Shown one piece after another: positions 1-11,727 of a DNA stretch of 64,000 bases. The notes beneath the pieces are model-generated. The model was not told the origin of the DNA. It did no database searches and worked only from the letters and a program-made list of their open reading frames with translations. The DNA comes from Flaccisagitta enflata (taxonomy: Eukaryota > Chaetognatha > Sagittoidea > Aphragmophora), in assembly GCA_965153355.1 (NCBI GenBank), contig OZ231128.1:12462001-12526000 (forward strand), given 5' to 3'. Made by a program: the position numbers and the translations under genes. Every line of letters starts with the position of its first letter. The first letter of the stretch is position 1.

Positions 1-47
<47 letters not shown>
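1..47. repeat. (CT)n microsatellite at window edge
   Basis: Pure CT dinucleotide run that starts at or before the window edge, so its full length is unknown. Confidence 0.95.
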
Positions 48-51
<4 letters not shown>

Positions 52-249
52 GCAAAGTAACAGCAGTATCTCAAGTCAACTTTTGCCTTCAAATCTCCAC
101 TGACAGATCAAAGACAGAGCCGGCGATCTGCAACGGCTATGCCAATGCCAAGTGTTACGGTCACCACGTACAGGTTCGTGTAAATTGCTTAGATTGTATC
201 AAACATGCATCTATTAAATTGTTTAGACTGGGCACGGCAAAATAACCTG

Positions 250-790
250 TCACTCTTCAAATCTACACACCGGTCACCCTTCTTTTCTATTCACCTGTCA
301 CCCTTCATTTCTACACACCTGTGATCCTTCATTTCAACACACCTGTCACCCTTCATTTCTACACACCTGTCACCCTTTATTTCTACACACCTGACACCCT
401 TCATTTCTACACACCTGTCACCCTTCATTTATTCACACCTGTCACCCTCCATTTCTACACAACTGTCACCCTCCATTTCTACACACCTGTCGCCCTTCAT
501 TTTCTACACTCCTATCCCCCTCCATTTCTACACACCTGTCACCATTCATTTCTACTCACCTGTCACCCTTCATTTATTCACACCTGTAACACTTCATTTC
601 TACACACCTTTAATCCTTCATTTCTACACACCTGTCACCCTTCATTTCTTCCCACCTGTAACCCTTCAATTCTACACACCTGTCACCCTTTACTTCTACA
701 CATCTGACACCCTCCATTTCTGCATACCTGTCACCCTTCATTTCTACACACCCGTCACCCTTCATTTCCACACACCTGTCACCCTACATA
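250..790. repeat. 24-bp minisatellite
   Basis: About 22 diverged tandem copies of a 24-bp unit containing CACACCTGTCACCCTTCATT. Because 24 is a multiple of three, the array reads as an open frame with an 8-residue period (TPVTLHFY). I take that frame as non-coding. It ends about 50 bp before the first transporter exon. Confidence 0.9.
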
Positions 791-839
791 AATCGGCCCA
801 AAACTCTTTATCCCTCTCTCAAGTGTCTGGCATTCTCAG

Positions 840-948
840 GTTGGATGATGACGATAATCATTGCGATGGACAGAACGATCAGGGCGGGCCTGATGGAGGA
901 GAAGAACGTCAAGGATGGAGCAATAAATTCGAATTCATTTTGACTACG
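840..948 (+). CDS. SLC6-family transporter exon: end of N-terminus and start of TM1
   Basis: Internal exon of a Na+/Cl--coupled neurotransmitter or amino-acid transporter (SLC6) that acts in the plasma membrane. A pyrimidine-rich acceptor ending in CATTCTCAG precedes it, and the donor GTGAGA follows at 949. The first base completes a codon; 36 codons follow, starting LDDDDNHCDGQ and ending GWSNKFEFILTT, phase 0. The acidic N-terminal part is cytoplasmic. The W-x-N/S-K-hydrophobic-ILxx segment is the conserved lead-in to TM1 (human SLC6A15 has a WNSKLQYILAQ-type stretch here). It joins exactly in phase to the exon at 11728, giving ..[14 protein letters not shown]... The start codon and earlier exons were not found and probably lie upstream of the window. 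The intron that follows is about 10.8 kb and filled with repeats. Confidence 0.85.
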
Positions 949-1072
949 GTGAGAAAATGCCTACAAACAAGTCAGACCAAGCAACGATGCTTTCTGATTG
1001 TGTCATTGTGTGGAGGGGGGAACCACTCTAGTCCGAATCCAATTCCTAAAATGAGGCCAGTAAGGTCTCTAT

Positions 1073-1101
1073 CCACTCAAGTCAGAATCGGACTTGAGTG
1101 G
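1073..1101. repeat. Short inverted repeat (hairpin)
   Basis: CCACTCAAGTC and GACTTGAGTGG are perfect 11-bp arms around a 7-nt loop. A related hairpin with different arm bases (ACTCAAGGCCGA/TCGGCCTTGAGT) lies at 9635-9659, so these look like two members of one repeat family. Function unknown. Confidence 0.7.
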
Positions 1102-1207
1102 TTTGGTAACTCAACTACCCATTCGGTCTTGAGTGGTTCTCCCAGTTACTCAGATCGGACTTGAGTGGGGTATATTCTTACTACCAGCTGGCTTATTGTG
1201 GTTAGTA

Positions 1208-1235
1208 TTACTCTCTGTGTGTCTGTCTGTGTGTG

Positions 1236-1295
<60 letters not shown>
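1208..1295. repeat. (TCTG)n and (CT)n microsatellite
   Basis: Compound TCTG tetranucleotide and CT dinucleotide run. The minus-strand frame through it is low complexity only. Confidence 0.9.
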
Positions 1296-1300
<5 letters not shown>

Positions 1301-1530
1301 CGCTGACTGCTCAGTATCTTCTATCAAAGACTTAATAGCAAAAAACGAGAGTGAGTTAATACACCGTTGATACACCATTTTGATCGTACTACTAAGCAAC
1401 TTACTGCTCACAACGATCGAGTGGCTAAGAGAGATAGAACAAGCCCGACCGGACAACGATGCGTCCAGACTGTGTCTCTACATGTATTGATCATGTGACA
1501 TATTTTTTTTTTCAGATTCATGTGACATAT

Positions 1531-1655
1531 TTTTCAGATTCTGTTTGATGGAAGACAAGGAGTGGTGCGCGTATTAACTAGTCAGTGAAGGTTCACAAGA
1601 CCCTCCTCCATTTGTTTCAGTTTGGGTAAAGTGAGGGATATTGTTCCACTTTTCA
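1531..1655. repeat. Dispersed repeat, copy 1
   Basis: Contains GATTCTGTTTGATGGAA, GTTCACAAG and TTTGTTTCAGTTTGGGTA followed by GTGAGGGATATTGTTCCA. The same order recurs at 1834-1960 and, for the second half, at 36908-36995. No coding capacity. Family not recognised. Confidence 0.8.
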
Positions 1656-1833
1656 TGCTACTCAGTACCTTGGATTGGAATGTCCGACGGTCCTTGATTC
1701 TTTCCTCTAAGGGTATGGTTTCTTAACAATGTTACCCTCGGGTGATTTTTTGAATTTTGGTTAAAAGGTTATGATCATTACCCCAACTACTTTTGGTAAG
1801 CAGTTTGCTTTTGGGTTAGTTTGACAAGGAATG

Positions 1834-1960
1834 TTTTTCAGATTCTGTTTGATGGAAAACTAGGAGTGGTGCGCACTACAGTCAGTGAGGGTTCACAAGG
1901 TCCTCTTCCATTTGTTTCAGTTTGGGTATAGTGAGGGATATTGTTCCACTTTTCATATAT
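1834..1960. repeat. Dispersed repeat, copy 2
   Basis: Second copy of the repeat at 1531-1655, in the same orientation about 300 bp downstream, with scattered substitutions (for example GTATAGTGAGGG instead of GTAAAGTGAGGG). Confidence 0.8.
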
Positions 1961-2094
1961 GAAGAGACAGATGGATGAACGGACGTGTGAAACGACTGAG
2001 TAGAGGCTCTTAAGACATGTTGGTTGATCATTTGTCTCAGTATAGGATCTCACCGTGGCCGAAGAAAGCCGAGAAACTCGGTTTTTGCATAGGC

Positions 2095-2195
2095 GTAACA
2101 GACCGGCAGACTGATGGACGGACAGACGGATGGACCAACGGACAAACCTTCTTATAAAGATATGTTCCTGATGGACGCATCTAAAAAGGGACGGA
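2095..2195 (+). mobile_element. Family A fragment (3' part)
   Basis: Carries the GACGGACAGACGGATGG tract, the ACAAACCTTCTTATAAAG motif and a degenerate terminal hairpin ending GACGCATCTAAAA. The 5' half is not recognisable. Confidence 0.6.
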
Positions 2196-2207
2196 AGCAA
2201 TGGATTC

Positions 2208-2312
<105 letters not shown>

Positions 2313-2459
2313 TTTGCATGATCGGCTTCATTAACGAGATGATGGTGGGTTTGCGTTCCCTTAGACCATACTTTTATCAAAGGAGCAACCAAGGATTGCT
2401 TTGCTTCTTTGATTTTTTTTTCTTTTCTCTATCATTCTTTCCCTCATTCGTTCATTCAC

Positions 2460-2575
2460 CAGCATTCATTCATTCATTCATTCATTCATTCACTCGTTGA
2501 TTCATTTTCATTCATTCATTCATTCATTCATTCATTCATTCATTCATTCATTCATTCATTCATTCATTCATTCAT
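2460..2575. repeat. (ATTC)n microsatellite
   Basis: ATTC tetranucleotide array with a short interruption. The same motif recurs at 22695-22987 and 37850-38010. Confidence 0.95.
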
Positions 2576-2762
2576 TTACTTATTCCTTCTTTCGGAAAAA
2601 CCTAAAACTGGAAACAAGAAAGCGTGGTTTCATTTAAAGCATCTTCGCAGAGTTTCAAAATTGTCACAGATTTTGCTATATTTTTTATGTAATCATTGGC
2701 TGTAAACTAGTGACAAACATTTTGTTTTTTGTTTTTTCAACCTCTTGATCTTATGAAACCGC

Positions 2763-2936
<174 letters not shown>

Positions 2937-3198
2937 GAAAACGAAAGAAATGGTGGTGGAAATAGAAAATTGCCATAAATCGGTGGTGATTGAAAACCCG
3001 AGTCACTCCCAACAATACCCGCGGCACTTGTTCTTCTTCTTCCTCTGCATGATTTTTTCCTCCTAATCTTTCGACAATTTCACATCCTCCACTTTACTTG
3101 TAAATATAAGTAAAAACGTGTGAAAACACGCATATCAGCCTCAGTTCAGCTCCCCCCCCCCCCACAATAACATTGCAACCCCGGGATGCTTTACCTCT

Positions 3199-3251
3199 TT
3201 ATCTTCTTCTTCTTTATCTTCTTCTACTTCTTCTTCTTCTTTATCTTCTTC

Positions 3252-3283
<32 letters not shown>

Positions 3284-3625
3284 CTTCTTCTTCTTCTTCT
3301 TCTTCTTCTTCTTCTTCTTCTTCTTCTTCTTCTTCTTCTTCTTCTTCTTCTTCTTCTTCTTCTTCTTCTTCTTCTTCTTCTTCTTCTTCTTCTTCTTCTT
3401 CTTCTTCTTCTTCTTCTTCTTCTTCTTCTTCTTCATCTTCCTCTTCTTCTTCTTCTTCTTCTTCTTCTTCTTCTTCTTCTTCTTCTTCTTCTTCTTCTTC
3501 TTCTTCTTCTTCTTCTTCTTCTTCTTCTTCTTCTTCTTCTTCTTCTTCTTCTTCTTCTTCTTCTTCTTCTTCTTCTTCTTCTTCTTCTTCTTTTTCTTCT
3601 TCTACTTCTCCTTCTTCTTCCTCTA
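3199..3625. repeat. (TTC)n microsatellite, ~430 bp
   Basis: Long TTC/GAA homopurine-homopyrimidine array, almost pure from about 3256 to 3590, with imperfect CTTCTACTTC edges. A short C run lies just upstream at about 3150-3163. Frames through it (poly-Glu, poly-Leu, poly-Phe) are not credible genes. Confidence 0.95.
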
Positions 3626-3639
3626 AATGAATAAATGAA

Positions 3640-4275
3640 TTCAATTTACGAATAAAGCACAAAATTACAAAATATGCAACTGTATACGCTTGTTTCGACG
3701 GATAGCCTAAATTACTTGTTTAAAGGTTTATCTGTTGTTACGTCTATTTTCATTTGCGTTACGGTATTAAGTATTTTCGTTTTTAAATTTAATTTCTAAG
3801 AAGACCGTCAATTCATTTTTTCTTCTTCCTCGCTTTATCTTAAGTTGACGAGTTTGTTGTTTTTTATAGAGTCGATCGAATCTGAGATTGTAACAACTTA
3901 AAAACTGCAAGCGGTTACAACAAAAGGTGTCGAGAGTTGGATTTTCATCCACTTCGACCCGGATGTAATTGATGTCTTATTGACAGAGATTTCATATGGA
4001 TCAATGGGTGGTAAATTCGGTCGATAAAAACACTGGATGAATGGACAGTATTGAGGGTACATAATGTTAATTAGTGTAATAATTATGATGAATGAAGAAG
4101 AATAAGAAGAAGAAGAAGATTGGATGCGTGCATAAAAACTGACTTGCGAAAGTGCTTTTCTTTTTTCAAAATTCCTGCGGGATCAAAATTCATCTCAATG
4201 CAATGGTTTGATAAAAGGTTTGTTCAAGGTCTTTTATGAATAAATGAAAGCAATAAAAATTAGTACAAAGTAAAA
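3640..4275. other. AT-rich DNA without recognised genes
   Basis: No splice-bounded coding segment or RNA gene could be supported. A short GAAGAA run occurs near 4096. Confidence 0.5.
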
Positions 4276-4278
4276 CAA

Positions 4279-4405
4279 GGCCGGATACACGGCAATCCAG
4301 TCGCGGACGGTTGGGCAGGAACAGTAATGCGAAAATCGCTCGGAATTCAAAAATGTGACCGACCGACCGACTGAAGCCGACCGACCGACGGCAGGTGTGC
4401 CATTC
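4279..4405 (+). mobile_element. Family A copy, 3' hairpin lost
   Basis: Starts AACAAGGCCGGATACACGGC, then AGTCGCGGACGG and GGGCAGGAACAG. The middle ends in a GACCGACCGACC tract. The expected terminal hairpin is absent or degenerate. Confidence 0.75.
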
Positions 4406-4757
4406 GGCAAAAAAATATTTTGAGTTGATGTATATAAAAAAAAATGTTTGAAAATTTTTGTCAGTCATTTGAAAGATTTAATTTTCTTTCATTCTAGATC
4501 AATCCCATTTAATATCTCAAACGGTTTTGAGACTAGGCCTCACAAAAAAGCACTATTTTGCTAAAATGCATTTTTTCATGGGATTGCAAAAACTAAATAA
4601 ACAAAGTTTTTACTCAAACTAATGCCATTTCTAAACAATGTAATACAGATTGTGCCAAATGAAAGATCTTTTCAAGAGCTTTCTAATGGTCTAAGATTTT
4701 AATTAGTTTTTCTGAAATTTAGTATGACCATTTGTCATTTAAAAGTGCGGCTTTTTT

Positions 4758-5260
4758 GGGCAGCGGCCCCGAAAGGGACGAAGTCCTGTAGAACACAGGG
4801 GACTTTCGTTCGTGCGTCCCCCATCAGGCCTCAGACCTTCAATCCAGCCTCTCAGGCCTCGAATCCAACCTCTCCAGACTCAAATCCAACCTCTCCTAGG
4901 CCTCAATTAGGCTTCTCAGGCCTCAAATCCTGGCCTCTCAGGCCTCCAAATCAGCTATCCTGTCCTCCAATTTATTGCTCTCTAGCTAAGTGGTTCTCTA
5001 ACCTTTCAAGTCTTAACTTTGATACAGCTTTCTCAAGCCTCAAGTCAGCCCTCTCAAGGTTCAGATTGGCATTATCAGGCCTTATATCAACCTTCTTAGA
5101 CCTCAATTTAGGCTCTTGAAGGACTCTATAGCATCTCATCCACTTCTTCAGGCAGGACAAACTAAAGTCCCCCTATGTTCTACAGGACTTCGTCCCCTTT
5201 GGGGCCGCTGCCCTGCTTCCCCTCACTCCAATTCACAATCACTCAAAGCAGGGCAACGGA
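4758..5260 (+). mobile_element. Family B1 element
   Basis: Left end GGGCAGCGGCCCCGAAAGG is followed by GACGAAGTCCTGTAGAACAC. The right end at about 5170-5215 is its inverse (TGTTCTACAGGACTTCGTCC, then GGGGCCGCTGCCC). Between them lies a degenerate minisatellite of units like GGCCTCAAATCCAGCCTCTCA. After the right arm comes the family's downstream module, ACTCAAAGCAGGGCAACGG. No transposase is encoded, so it is non-autonomous if mobile. Confidence 0.8.
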
Positions 5261-5264
5261 CCTT

Positions 5265-6315
5265 TTTTGGCCTGTCCCGATTTTGTCCCTGTCAGCAAAA
5301 AGCTAGATTAAGCAATCAAAAAATGTCAAGCAAAGTCATCCCATAGCTTGTAAGCCATCTCTATCCATCCATTGATATGTGCAAAAAATTTGAACTCAAT
5401 AACTCAACTGTAAGACGAAAAAAAATGACTTCAAATTATAATACTCTTCCCCTTCATGATGAGAGAGATGGTGAAATTCTGTACCTACAACTAAAATTTC
5501 AAGTCTTAACTCTAATTCGTTTGGTCACAATGAAATTAAAAAGTTGATCAGTACTGAAATAGAGAGTGAATTGTAACGCTCGCCGACGAAGCCTCGTAGT
5601 TAATTCTTTGTTTCCACACAGCGCTTCTCACACAAAGGCGCGATGATTTTGTGACTCATTTAGTAAAATTTATTAGAATTCAAATTGGTTTATCCCAAAA
5701 ACTATTTGAGCTAGCCCAACGTAATTTTGCATGGTTGTTACCTAGATCAAGAGGGCTCTTCACCTATATTCTGGTGTGTCTTAAAGAATGCCGAGGAGTC
5801 CGGACAGACCAACCAACCTACGAGAAAAAATATTGAAAAAAAGGTATAACTTTTGAAATAATTGTCCGATCTGGTTGAAATTTTGCATGAAGCTTCCATT
5901 AAAGATGCCTCGTCACTGGCATGAAACAGAGCTTGGCAAAAATTGTTTTTCCTCCAACAGCCCATCCAGCCAGAAATGGTACTTATAGAGATTTTTTCAA
6001 AAAACTCAAATTCTAAAAAAAAAATCAGAAACATGATCATAGATGATTGCTTGAACATATTCATTAAGAATTTGACTGTCATATTGATTTCTTCATTGTG
6101 TTTAACTAAATTCATTATTTGTACGTTTGCAAAAAAATGTGAAATTAGGCCTAATTTGTATGAAAAATGAGCCCACGTAAGAAAATCCAAGTATCAATTC
6201 ATACATGATATAAGGTTAGCTACATGATGATGTATAGTTTTGTTCAATTTTCAACATTTCAAAATTGATAGATTTCACTACGTCCATGGACCCTTTTCCA
6301 TGACATTAACCCCTT
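5265..6315. other. Intergenic or intronic DNA, no gene seen
   Basis: Moderately AT-rich. Short frames lack splice context or recognisable protein motifs. Confidence 0.45.
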
Positions 6316-6317
6316 AT

Positions 6318-6437
6318 GGGCAGGAACAGTGAGGTCCAAAAATAAAAATCATAAAAAAGAAAATTGTGACCGACCGACCCACCGACTGACGGACAACGCG
6401 GAGTGTAGACTGTAGAGTCGCATGCACGTGACTAAAA
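6318..6437 (+). mobile_element. Family A copy
   Basis: Begins inside the family at GGGCAGGAACAGTG, has a GACCGACCGACCCACC tract and ends with the imperfect hairpin AGTCGCATGCACGTGACT followed by AAAA. Confidence 0.7.
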
Positions 6438-6654
6438 AAAGTATTAAAAAAAAAGATATGAGGAAAAATAAACCCGGTCCTACGCCTGGTAATGCCAATT
6501 TTTCCAGCACATCACACTTTTGGTCATTAACTTTGACTATAGAAGCTTTGTCTGTTCTTCCGTCCGTCTCTCCATCTACCCATCCCTCGGTTTATCCCTT
6601 AGTCCATTCACCATTCGTCAATCCATAACTCATGATTCCAGAAGTGTGAAAAGA

Positions 6655-7010
6655 ACTAAATCCCAGCTTTGAGGCTCAAATCCCGACTTCAAGCCCCCCA
6701 ATCCTAGCTCTTAAGACGCAAATTGAGGCCCCGCACGCACAAACAGTTGCCTCCTTCAGGGCCGAATTCGGGGGGCATTGTAGCGCTTAAGTTGACAATT
6801 TTTACTACCGTTGAACCCTGCTCCAACGAATCCACTTTTAACTGAACTCCGCCTATAACAGACATACTTTTAGGCTGTAATCATTTCTCTCTTACATTGG
6901 TTCTAACGGAATGATGTCTATTGCAGAAAAATGAAACAAGACCCAAGTCATGTGCAGATGGGCAGGGGCAGTGATAAACAGGTCGTCCAAAGGCAATATG
7001 TAATCGGTGA
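6655..7010. mobile_element. Fragments of family B and of a pogo-like terminus
   Basis: At 6660-6740 there are GAGGCTCAAATCCC-type units typical of the family B2 minisatellite. Near 6955-7010 lie GGGCAGGGGCAG and a diverged copy of the B downstream module (GGTGATACCCGT). Around 6805-6870 a stretch resembles the TIR family described for 45309-46042. Confidence 0.4.
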
Positions 7011-7109
7011 TACCCGTAAGCATTGGTCACTTTTCATCAAGTTTTTGTTTTTAGTCACTGCATATCTTTTTATTTGTTAGATCAAATTAGGGACAATTGT
7101 TATATTGAT

Positions 7110-7545
7110 GGCACTGAAAATCAGAGAAAAATATGACTGAGCCAAATGTGCTAGATGAGCTAAAATGCTCAAAATCATTCGAACAGACAACCAGCTATGC
7201 TCACTGACACGCTTTCTTGTATTTGCATGCTCACATCAAAACATTTATTCATTTATCCCATTAAAAAAAAAGACAGAAAAAAAAGATTGAGCTAAATGAG
7301 CTAAATGAGCTAGAATACTCAAAAACACCCTCACAGATGAGCAGCTCTGCTCACTGACATGCTTTCTTTTATTTGCATGCTCAAACATGTATCAAATCAT
7401 TTATTTATTTATCACATTTTAAATCAGAAAAACAGACTGAGCAAAATGAGCTAAATAAGCTAAAATGCTCAAAAACACCCTTACAGATAAGCAGTTATGC
7501 TCATAAACATGTTTTCTTGTAATTGCATGCTCAAACAAACTTAAA
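7110..7545. repeat. ~155-bp tandem satellite, three copies
   Basis: Three direct copies of a unit carrying GAGCTAAATGAGCTAAAATG, CTCAAAAACACCCTTACAGA, GCTATGCTCA and TTTGCATGCTCAAA in the same order. Two further copies lie 54 kb away at 61200-61400, so this is a dispersed satellite monomer. Confidence 0.8.
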
Positions 7546-7860
7546 TACCCTCCGTTATTCATCTTACTGAAAATCGTAAAAAATCGAAAAAAATTCAATT
7601 TGAATTTTTTGTAAATAAATCTTTAAAAATTCACAACGCAAAAAATATTTGCCGTAGAGCATTCTGCTTGGCGCCAAATGAAAGAGAATTAACAAATTTA
7701 CTTACCCTATCAATTTCATTGGAGGCCTCATTTGCTCGGTAGAGATACCCAACTTCCGCATAAGAAAATGAAAACCATGTTTCTCTCAAATATGTCAAAA
7801 AGTTGAAGACTGACTTCGATTTTTTTCCCGATGATTGTTAATTGGAGAGAGAGGAAGCAG

Positions 7861-8052
7861 GGCAGTGCGGCGGCCCCAAAAGGGGACGAAGTCCTGTAGA
7901 ACACATTGCGACTTTCATTTGTCTGTCCGCCTGTCTGTCTGTTCGTCCAACTCCCCCCCATGCCCTCTCAGGCCTGAAATCTGCCCTCTCAGATGGACAA
8001 ATGGAAGTCCCCGTGTGTTCTACAGGACTTCGGCCCCCTTGGGGCCGCTGCC
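7861..8052 (+). mobile_element. Short family B1 element
   Basis: Compact copy. The left arm GCGGCCCCAAAAGGGGACGA and the right arm ACAGGACTTCGGCCCCCTTG then GGGCCGCTGCC flank only about 100 bp, which includes a GTCTGTCCGCCTGTCTGTC tract and one or two GGCCTGAAATCTGCCCTCTCA units. Confidence 0.8.
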
Positions 8053-8214
8053 AAAAAAGGCTAACCAAGCATTTGAGTAGGAGCAGTACAGCAGAAACCG
8101 CCCGTAAAAGCAAAGTGTCACAAATGGACTGAATGACTGACGTCTTATATAGTCACGTGCATGTGACTGGTTGTTGGTCCCTTGAAATCACCCTTCAAGA
8201 TTGGACGGATTACT

Positions 8215-8812
8215 ACCCGAATTAAAAAAAACGCAAGTTTTTCATAGAAGGGCTTGAAATGGACTCTATTTTTATTCTGAGCAGCTTTTTGTGAGCTGGT
8301 TTGGTTTATTTCAGTTTCTGTGCATCATAACAAAGAGTTTTAGCCATCAGAATCAGGTTGATGAAGAGAAAAAACCGCGCCAAAATGACATGTACTTTAC
8401 TTTTTTTTTGCCTTTGATTTTCAGTTTGATCCATAATGATTTCAGAGGTTTTATCACATCAAAATCCAGTTGGTGCTTCATTTTTCATCATAGACATCGA
8501 GGAACTCAAATATAGAAATGAAAAAAGCAAACAGCATGGGTAGAACAATGCCCGATCGCTTGTGGCAATGCAATTACTCTATCATCTTTACTTCAAAACA
8601 TCCTTTTTTTTCCTCTTACTGTTTTTTGAAATTTTGACTCATGCACCTTCATTTTAGTGTAACTTCTAAACAAATAAAGCTACTGATGTGGGATTGCGCT
8701 CAAAATAAAGCCCTCGAAAAAAGCTTCAATTTGGTCTCTGATAAATCATGTCCAAAGTGACCCAAAGGTGCAAAAATTACCTATAGAAAAACTTGCGTTT
8801 TTTTTAAATTCG
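8215..8812. mobile_element. MITE-like element with ~30-bp inverted ends
   Basis: Ends CGAATTAAAAAAAACGCAAG (8219-8238) and CTTGCGTTTTTTTTAAATTCG (8792-8812) are inverted and near-identical, and the inversion extends inward over AAACTTGCG and its complement. The ~600-bp interior shows no open transposase. Confidence 0.7.
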
Positions 8813-9403
8813 CGTAGTACAAAATTTTATGATAATTTTTCAACCCTTTTACCTGTCAGCCCCTCAGGGCCATTTCCCCTCTCACTACTATAACCTGACA
8901 TATACCAAATCAAGGGCGATGGGTACCACTGACCATTTCATCTAACACTTTTTTTTATTATCATCCTTTCTTTCTTCCTCCCTCCGTTTCTTTCTTTCAC
9001 TCTTCCATTTTTGCATTCTTCTTTCTGTCTTCCTTTGTTTCCCCCTTTGCTTGTTTTGTTTGTTTATTTCTTTTGTTTCTATTTTTTTCTTTCTTTCCTT
9101 GACGGGATAAAGAAGCTCAATCAGCAACACATTTCAGTATCTTTGTTGGAATGCACTCATATCTTATCTCATTATAAATCACGCATCCACGTACTTTTAC
9201 ACACACACATGCATGCATCAAAGTTACTTGCATTTCAATTCACATTGGTCTTCTACTACACATGAACAAAACAACGCTATCAAGCGAAATAAGGAAAGGA
9301 CAGACAGACTGACTGACATATAGACTGACATGAGCTCTAATAGACATTCGGAGACGGTGGACACATGTAAAAACGCTCATTTATGGTGAAAGGTGAAGCA
9401 CGT

Positions 9404-9410
<7 letters not shown>

Positions 9411-9471
<61 letters not shown>
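9411..9471. repeat. (GA)n microsatellite
   Basis: About 60 bp of GA. Confidence 0.95.
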
Positions 9472-9476
<5 letters not shown>

Positions 9477-9634
9477 AATGCAATGGGTAATTGGTTTTTT
9501 TTCCACTTTTGTCGAAATAGCAAAGTGTAAACTCTTTTTTCCTAATCCACTATAGGCCGAGTGCCAATGAGTGACGTTTTTTTCCATTCCACTCATGGCC
9601 GAACCATGAAATGAGGGCAGTGAGCTCCCAATTA

Positions 9635-9659
9635 ACTCAAGGCCGATTCGGCCTTGAGT
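9635..9659. repeat. Short perfect inverted repeat
   Basis: ACTCAAGGCCGA and TCGGCCTTGAGT are 12-bp arms around a single T. It is related to the hairpin at 1073-1101, with arm bases that differ but still pair. Confidence 0.75.
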
Positions 9660-9819
9660 GTTTGAAGTACTAACTCTAGTACGAAATTCGGACTTTAGAT
9701 ACCTCCTCGTGTGGAGTAACCTACGCGCTGGGCATGTGCGAGAGGGGGGGGGAGGTGGACAGACAGGCAAACTCTATTTAAGGAGCCACGGTCAGAAAGC
9801 GCCGAGGATTTCCCTTTTT

Positions 9820-10283
9820 GGGCAGCGGCCCCGAAGGGGCCGATGACCTATGCTTTCACATAGGGGGAAATTTCTCCCTTTTCTTTAGTTAACCCCCCCC
9901 CCCTCCCCCGCTCAAATCCCAATCTCGAGGCTCAAATCCTAGTCTCGAGGCTCAAATCCCGGTCTTGAGGCTCAAATCTCAGTCTCGAGGCGCAAATCCC
10001 AGTCTCGAAGCTCAAATCCCAGTCTCAGAGCTCAAATCCCAGTCTCGAAGCTCAAATCCCAGTCTTGAGGCTCAAATCCAGATCTTGAGGCTCAAAATCT
10101 AGCTTAGGGGCTTAAATTCCAGCCCCGAGGGTCACATCCCAGTCTAGAGGCTCATATCCCAGCTGCAATAAAAACTGCATCGGCATCCCTTCGGGGCCGC
10201 TGCCCCTCTAACCACCTCACACCCACATAAACTCACATAGGGGCAACGGGTACCGCTGACCATGTAACGCTTTTGCGACTATT
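9820..10283 (+). mobile_element. Family B2 element
   Basis: Left arm GGGCAGCGGCCCCGAAGGGG is followed by the B2 signature CCGATGACCTATGCTTTCAC. The interior is about 13 units of the GAGGCTCAAATCCCAGTCTC type (20 bp). The right arm is CCCTTCGGGGCCGCTGCCCC, then the downstream module GGGGCAACGGGTACCGCTGA and GCTTTTGCGACTATT. Confidence 0.85.
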
Positions 10284-10284
10284 T

Positions 10285-10440
10285 TCATAGTCGTAATGGT
10301 CAGACCGACAAATCGACAGACGGATGGACAGATGGATGGATTTACAGATAGACTGACTAATGTACCGACGGATGAAGGGACGGACGGACAGACGAACGAA
10401 CCCTCTTATAGAGATACCAGGGCGCATCTCAAATGGGTCA
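10285..10440 (+). mobile_element. Family A fragment next to a B end
   Basis: A GACAGACGGATGGACAGATGG tract runs into CCTCTTATAGAGATACCAGG and GCGCATCT, a degenerate member of the GATGCG hairpin subfamily. It abuts the B2 element. Confidence 0.65.
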
Positions 10441-10678
10441 GATAAACGACCTGCATGGTCATGCAGGTGCGATTCGGGATGAAGGGGATGCGTAGAATCA
10501 TTGAGGTGGCTGAGCAGACAATCTCGATTGAGCTTTAGAGGCGAATCGCAAGTTCACAACTGCAGTGGAGCACCGCTAGAGCGCACTCGCTAATACATTA
10601 TGCCCGCCTAAAAGACATACCAATAAGGGCGGCTAATCGCCGTAGGAAAAAAGTCGTACATGCTGCTCGAGAAAATGA

Positions 10679-10850
<172 letters not shown>

Positions 10851-10894
10851 CAGAGGGGGAGAGAGGGAGAGAGAAACAGAGAAAAACATGTAAC

Positions 10895-11090
10895 ACAGGG
10901 TTACAATATTGTTGCAGACAGGTGGACAGAGGCATCCAACCCCCATCCACACCCCAACCCCAACCCCAACCCCCACACACAAGCATCTAGACAGCTTGTT
11001 TTTCCACTTTTCCACTTGGACGGACAGACAGACCAACAGACCGATGGATGGACTGACGGATAAAGCCTCTCATAGAGTCGGGAGTTGAAA
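10895..11090 (+). mobile_element. Family A2 copy
   Basis: Subfamily with ACAATATTGTTGCAGACAGG, then GGCATCCAACCCCCATCCAC, TTTTTCCACTTTTCCACTTG, a GGACGGACAGACAGACC tract and a tail reading CCTCTCATAGAGTCGGGAGT. Confidence 0.75.
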
Positions 11091-11497
11091 TGAGAGAGAG
11101 ACTGTGCTGCCAGGATGCACAGTCATCACCTGGGACATTTCAAAGTTCAAATAGACTTCAACTAACTTGATTCCTGGTTTTAGGGAAAAATGAGAAAAAT
11201 GAGAAAAAATAAAAAAAGATTAAAAAAATCATAGCTCCAAAATTATCGATCGCACAGAATTCTGCTTGGCGTCATCTGAAAGAGGAGATTTAGCTCTTTC
11301 TTAGCTATTAATTTCATGCGTAGCACCATTCAGCCCCCAAAACTTACCAACTTGCTCAAACGCTTCATGAGAAAAAGGGAAATCCAACAAACTCTGCAGG
11401 ACTCAAAAAGACCGAAGGGACTTCGTCTCTTCGACTTTTTTCCAAACAATTTAGTGTTCCATGAGAGATTTTGTAGTTATGTATATATTGGCAATAA

Positions 11498-11563
11498 GGC
11501 AGCTTCACTATAAGGCATAATTTTGCTCAGTCCCTTGACATGCGCTCTAGTGAAGCTCAACTG
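11498..11563 (-). mobile_element. pogo/Tc1-like terminal inverted repeat fragment
   Basis: Reading the minus strand, it begins CAGTTGAGCTTCACTAGAGC after a TA, then GCATGTCAAGGGACTGAGCA and ATTATGCCTTATAGTGAAGC. This matches the left end of the element at 45309 almost base for base. Confidence 0.65.
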
Positions 11564-11727
11564 TATTTGCCCATCCAGTCACACCCCATTCTATGTCGCA
11601 GGTGTGACTGGATTGGCAGGTCCCCCACGCGAGCCCATAAGCCATATCTTTTCCTCTATTCATCAATCGCCTCACCAATTGTTACGTAGCGAGTTAGACA
11701 TCTCACCAATTTTGTCATTTTCAAAAG

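Noticed and set aside
321-707. 128-residue TPVTLHFY-repeat protein
   Set aside because: Produced by a 24-bp minisatellite; changes between copies do not favour protein conservation.
3141-3662. Poly-Glu protein
   Set aside because: It is the (TTC)n array read on the minus strand.
10230-10262. tRNA-like GGGCAACGGGTACCGCTGAC module of family B
   Set aside because: It lacks a cloverleaf and B-box sequence. It is a constant part of the repeat, not an RNA gene I can support.
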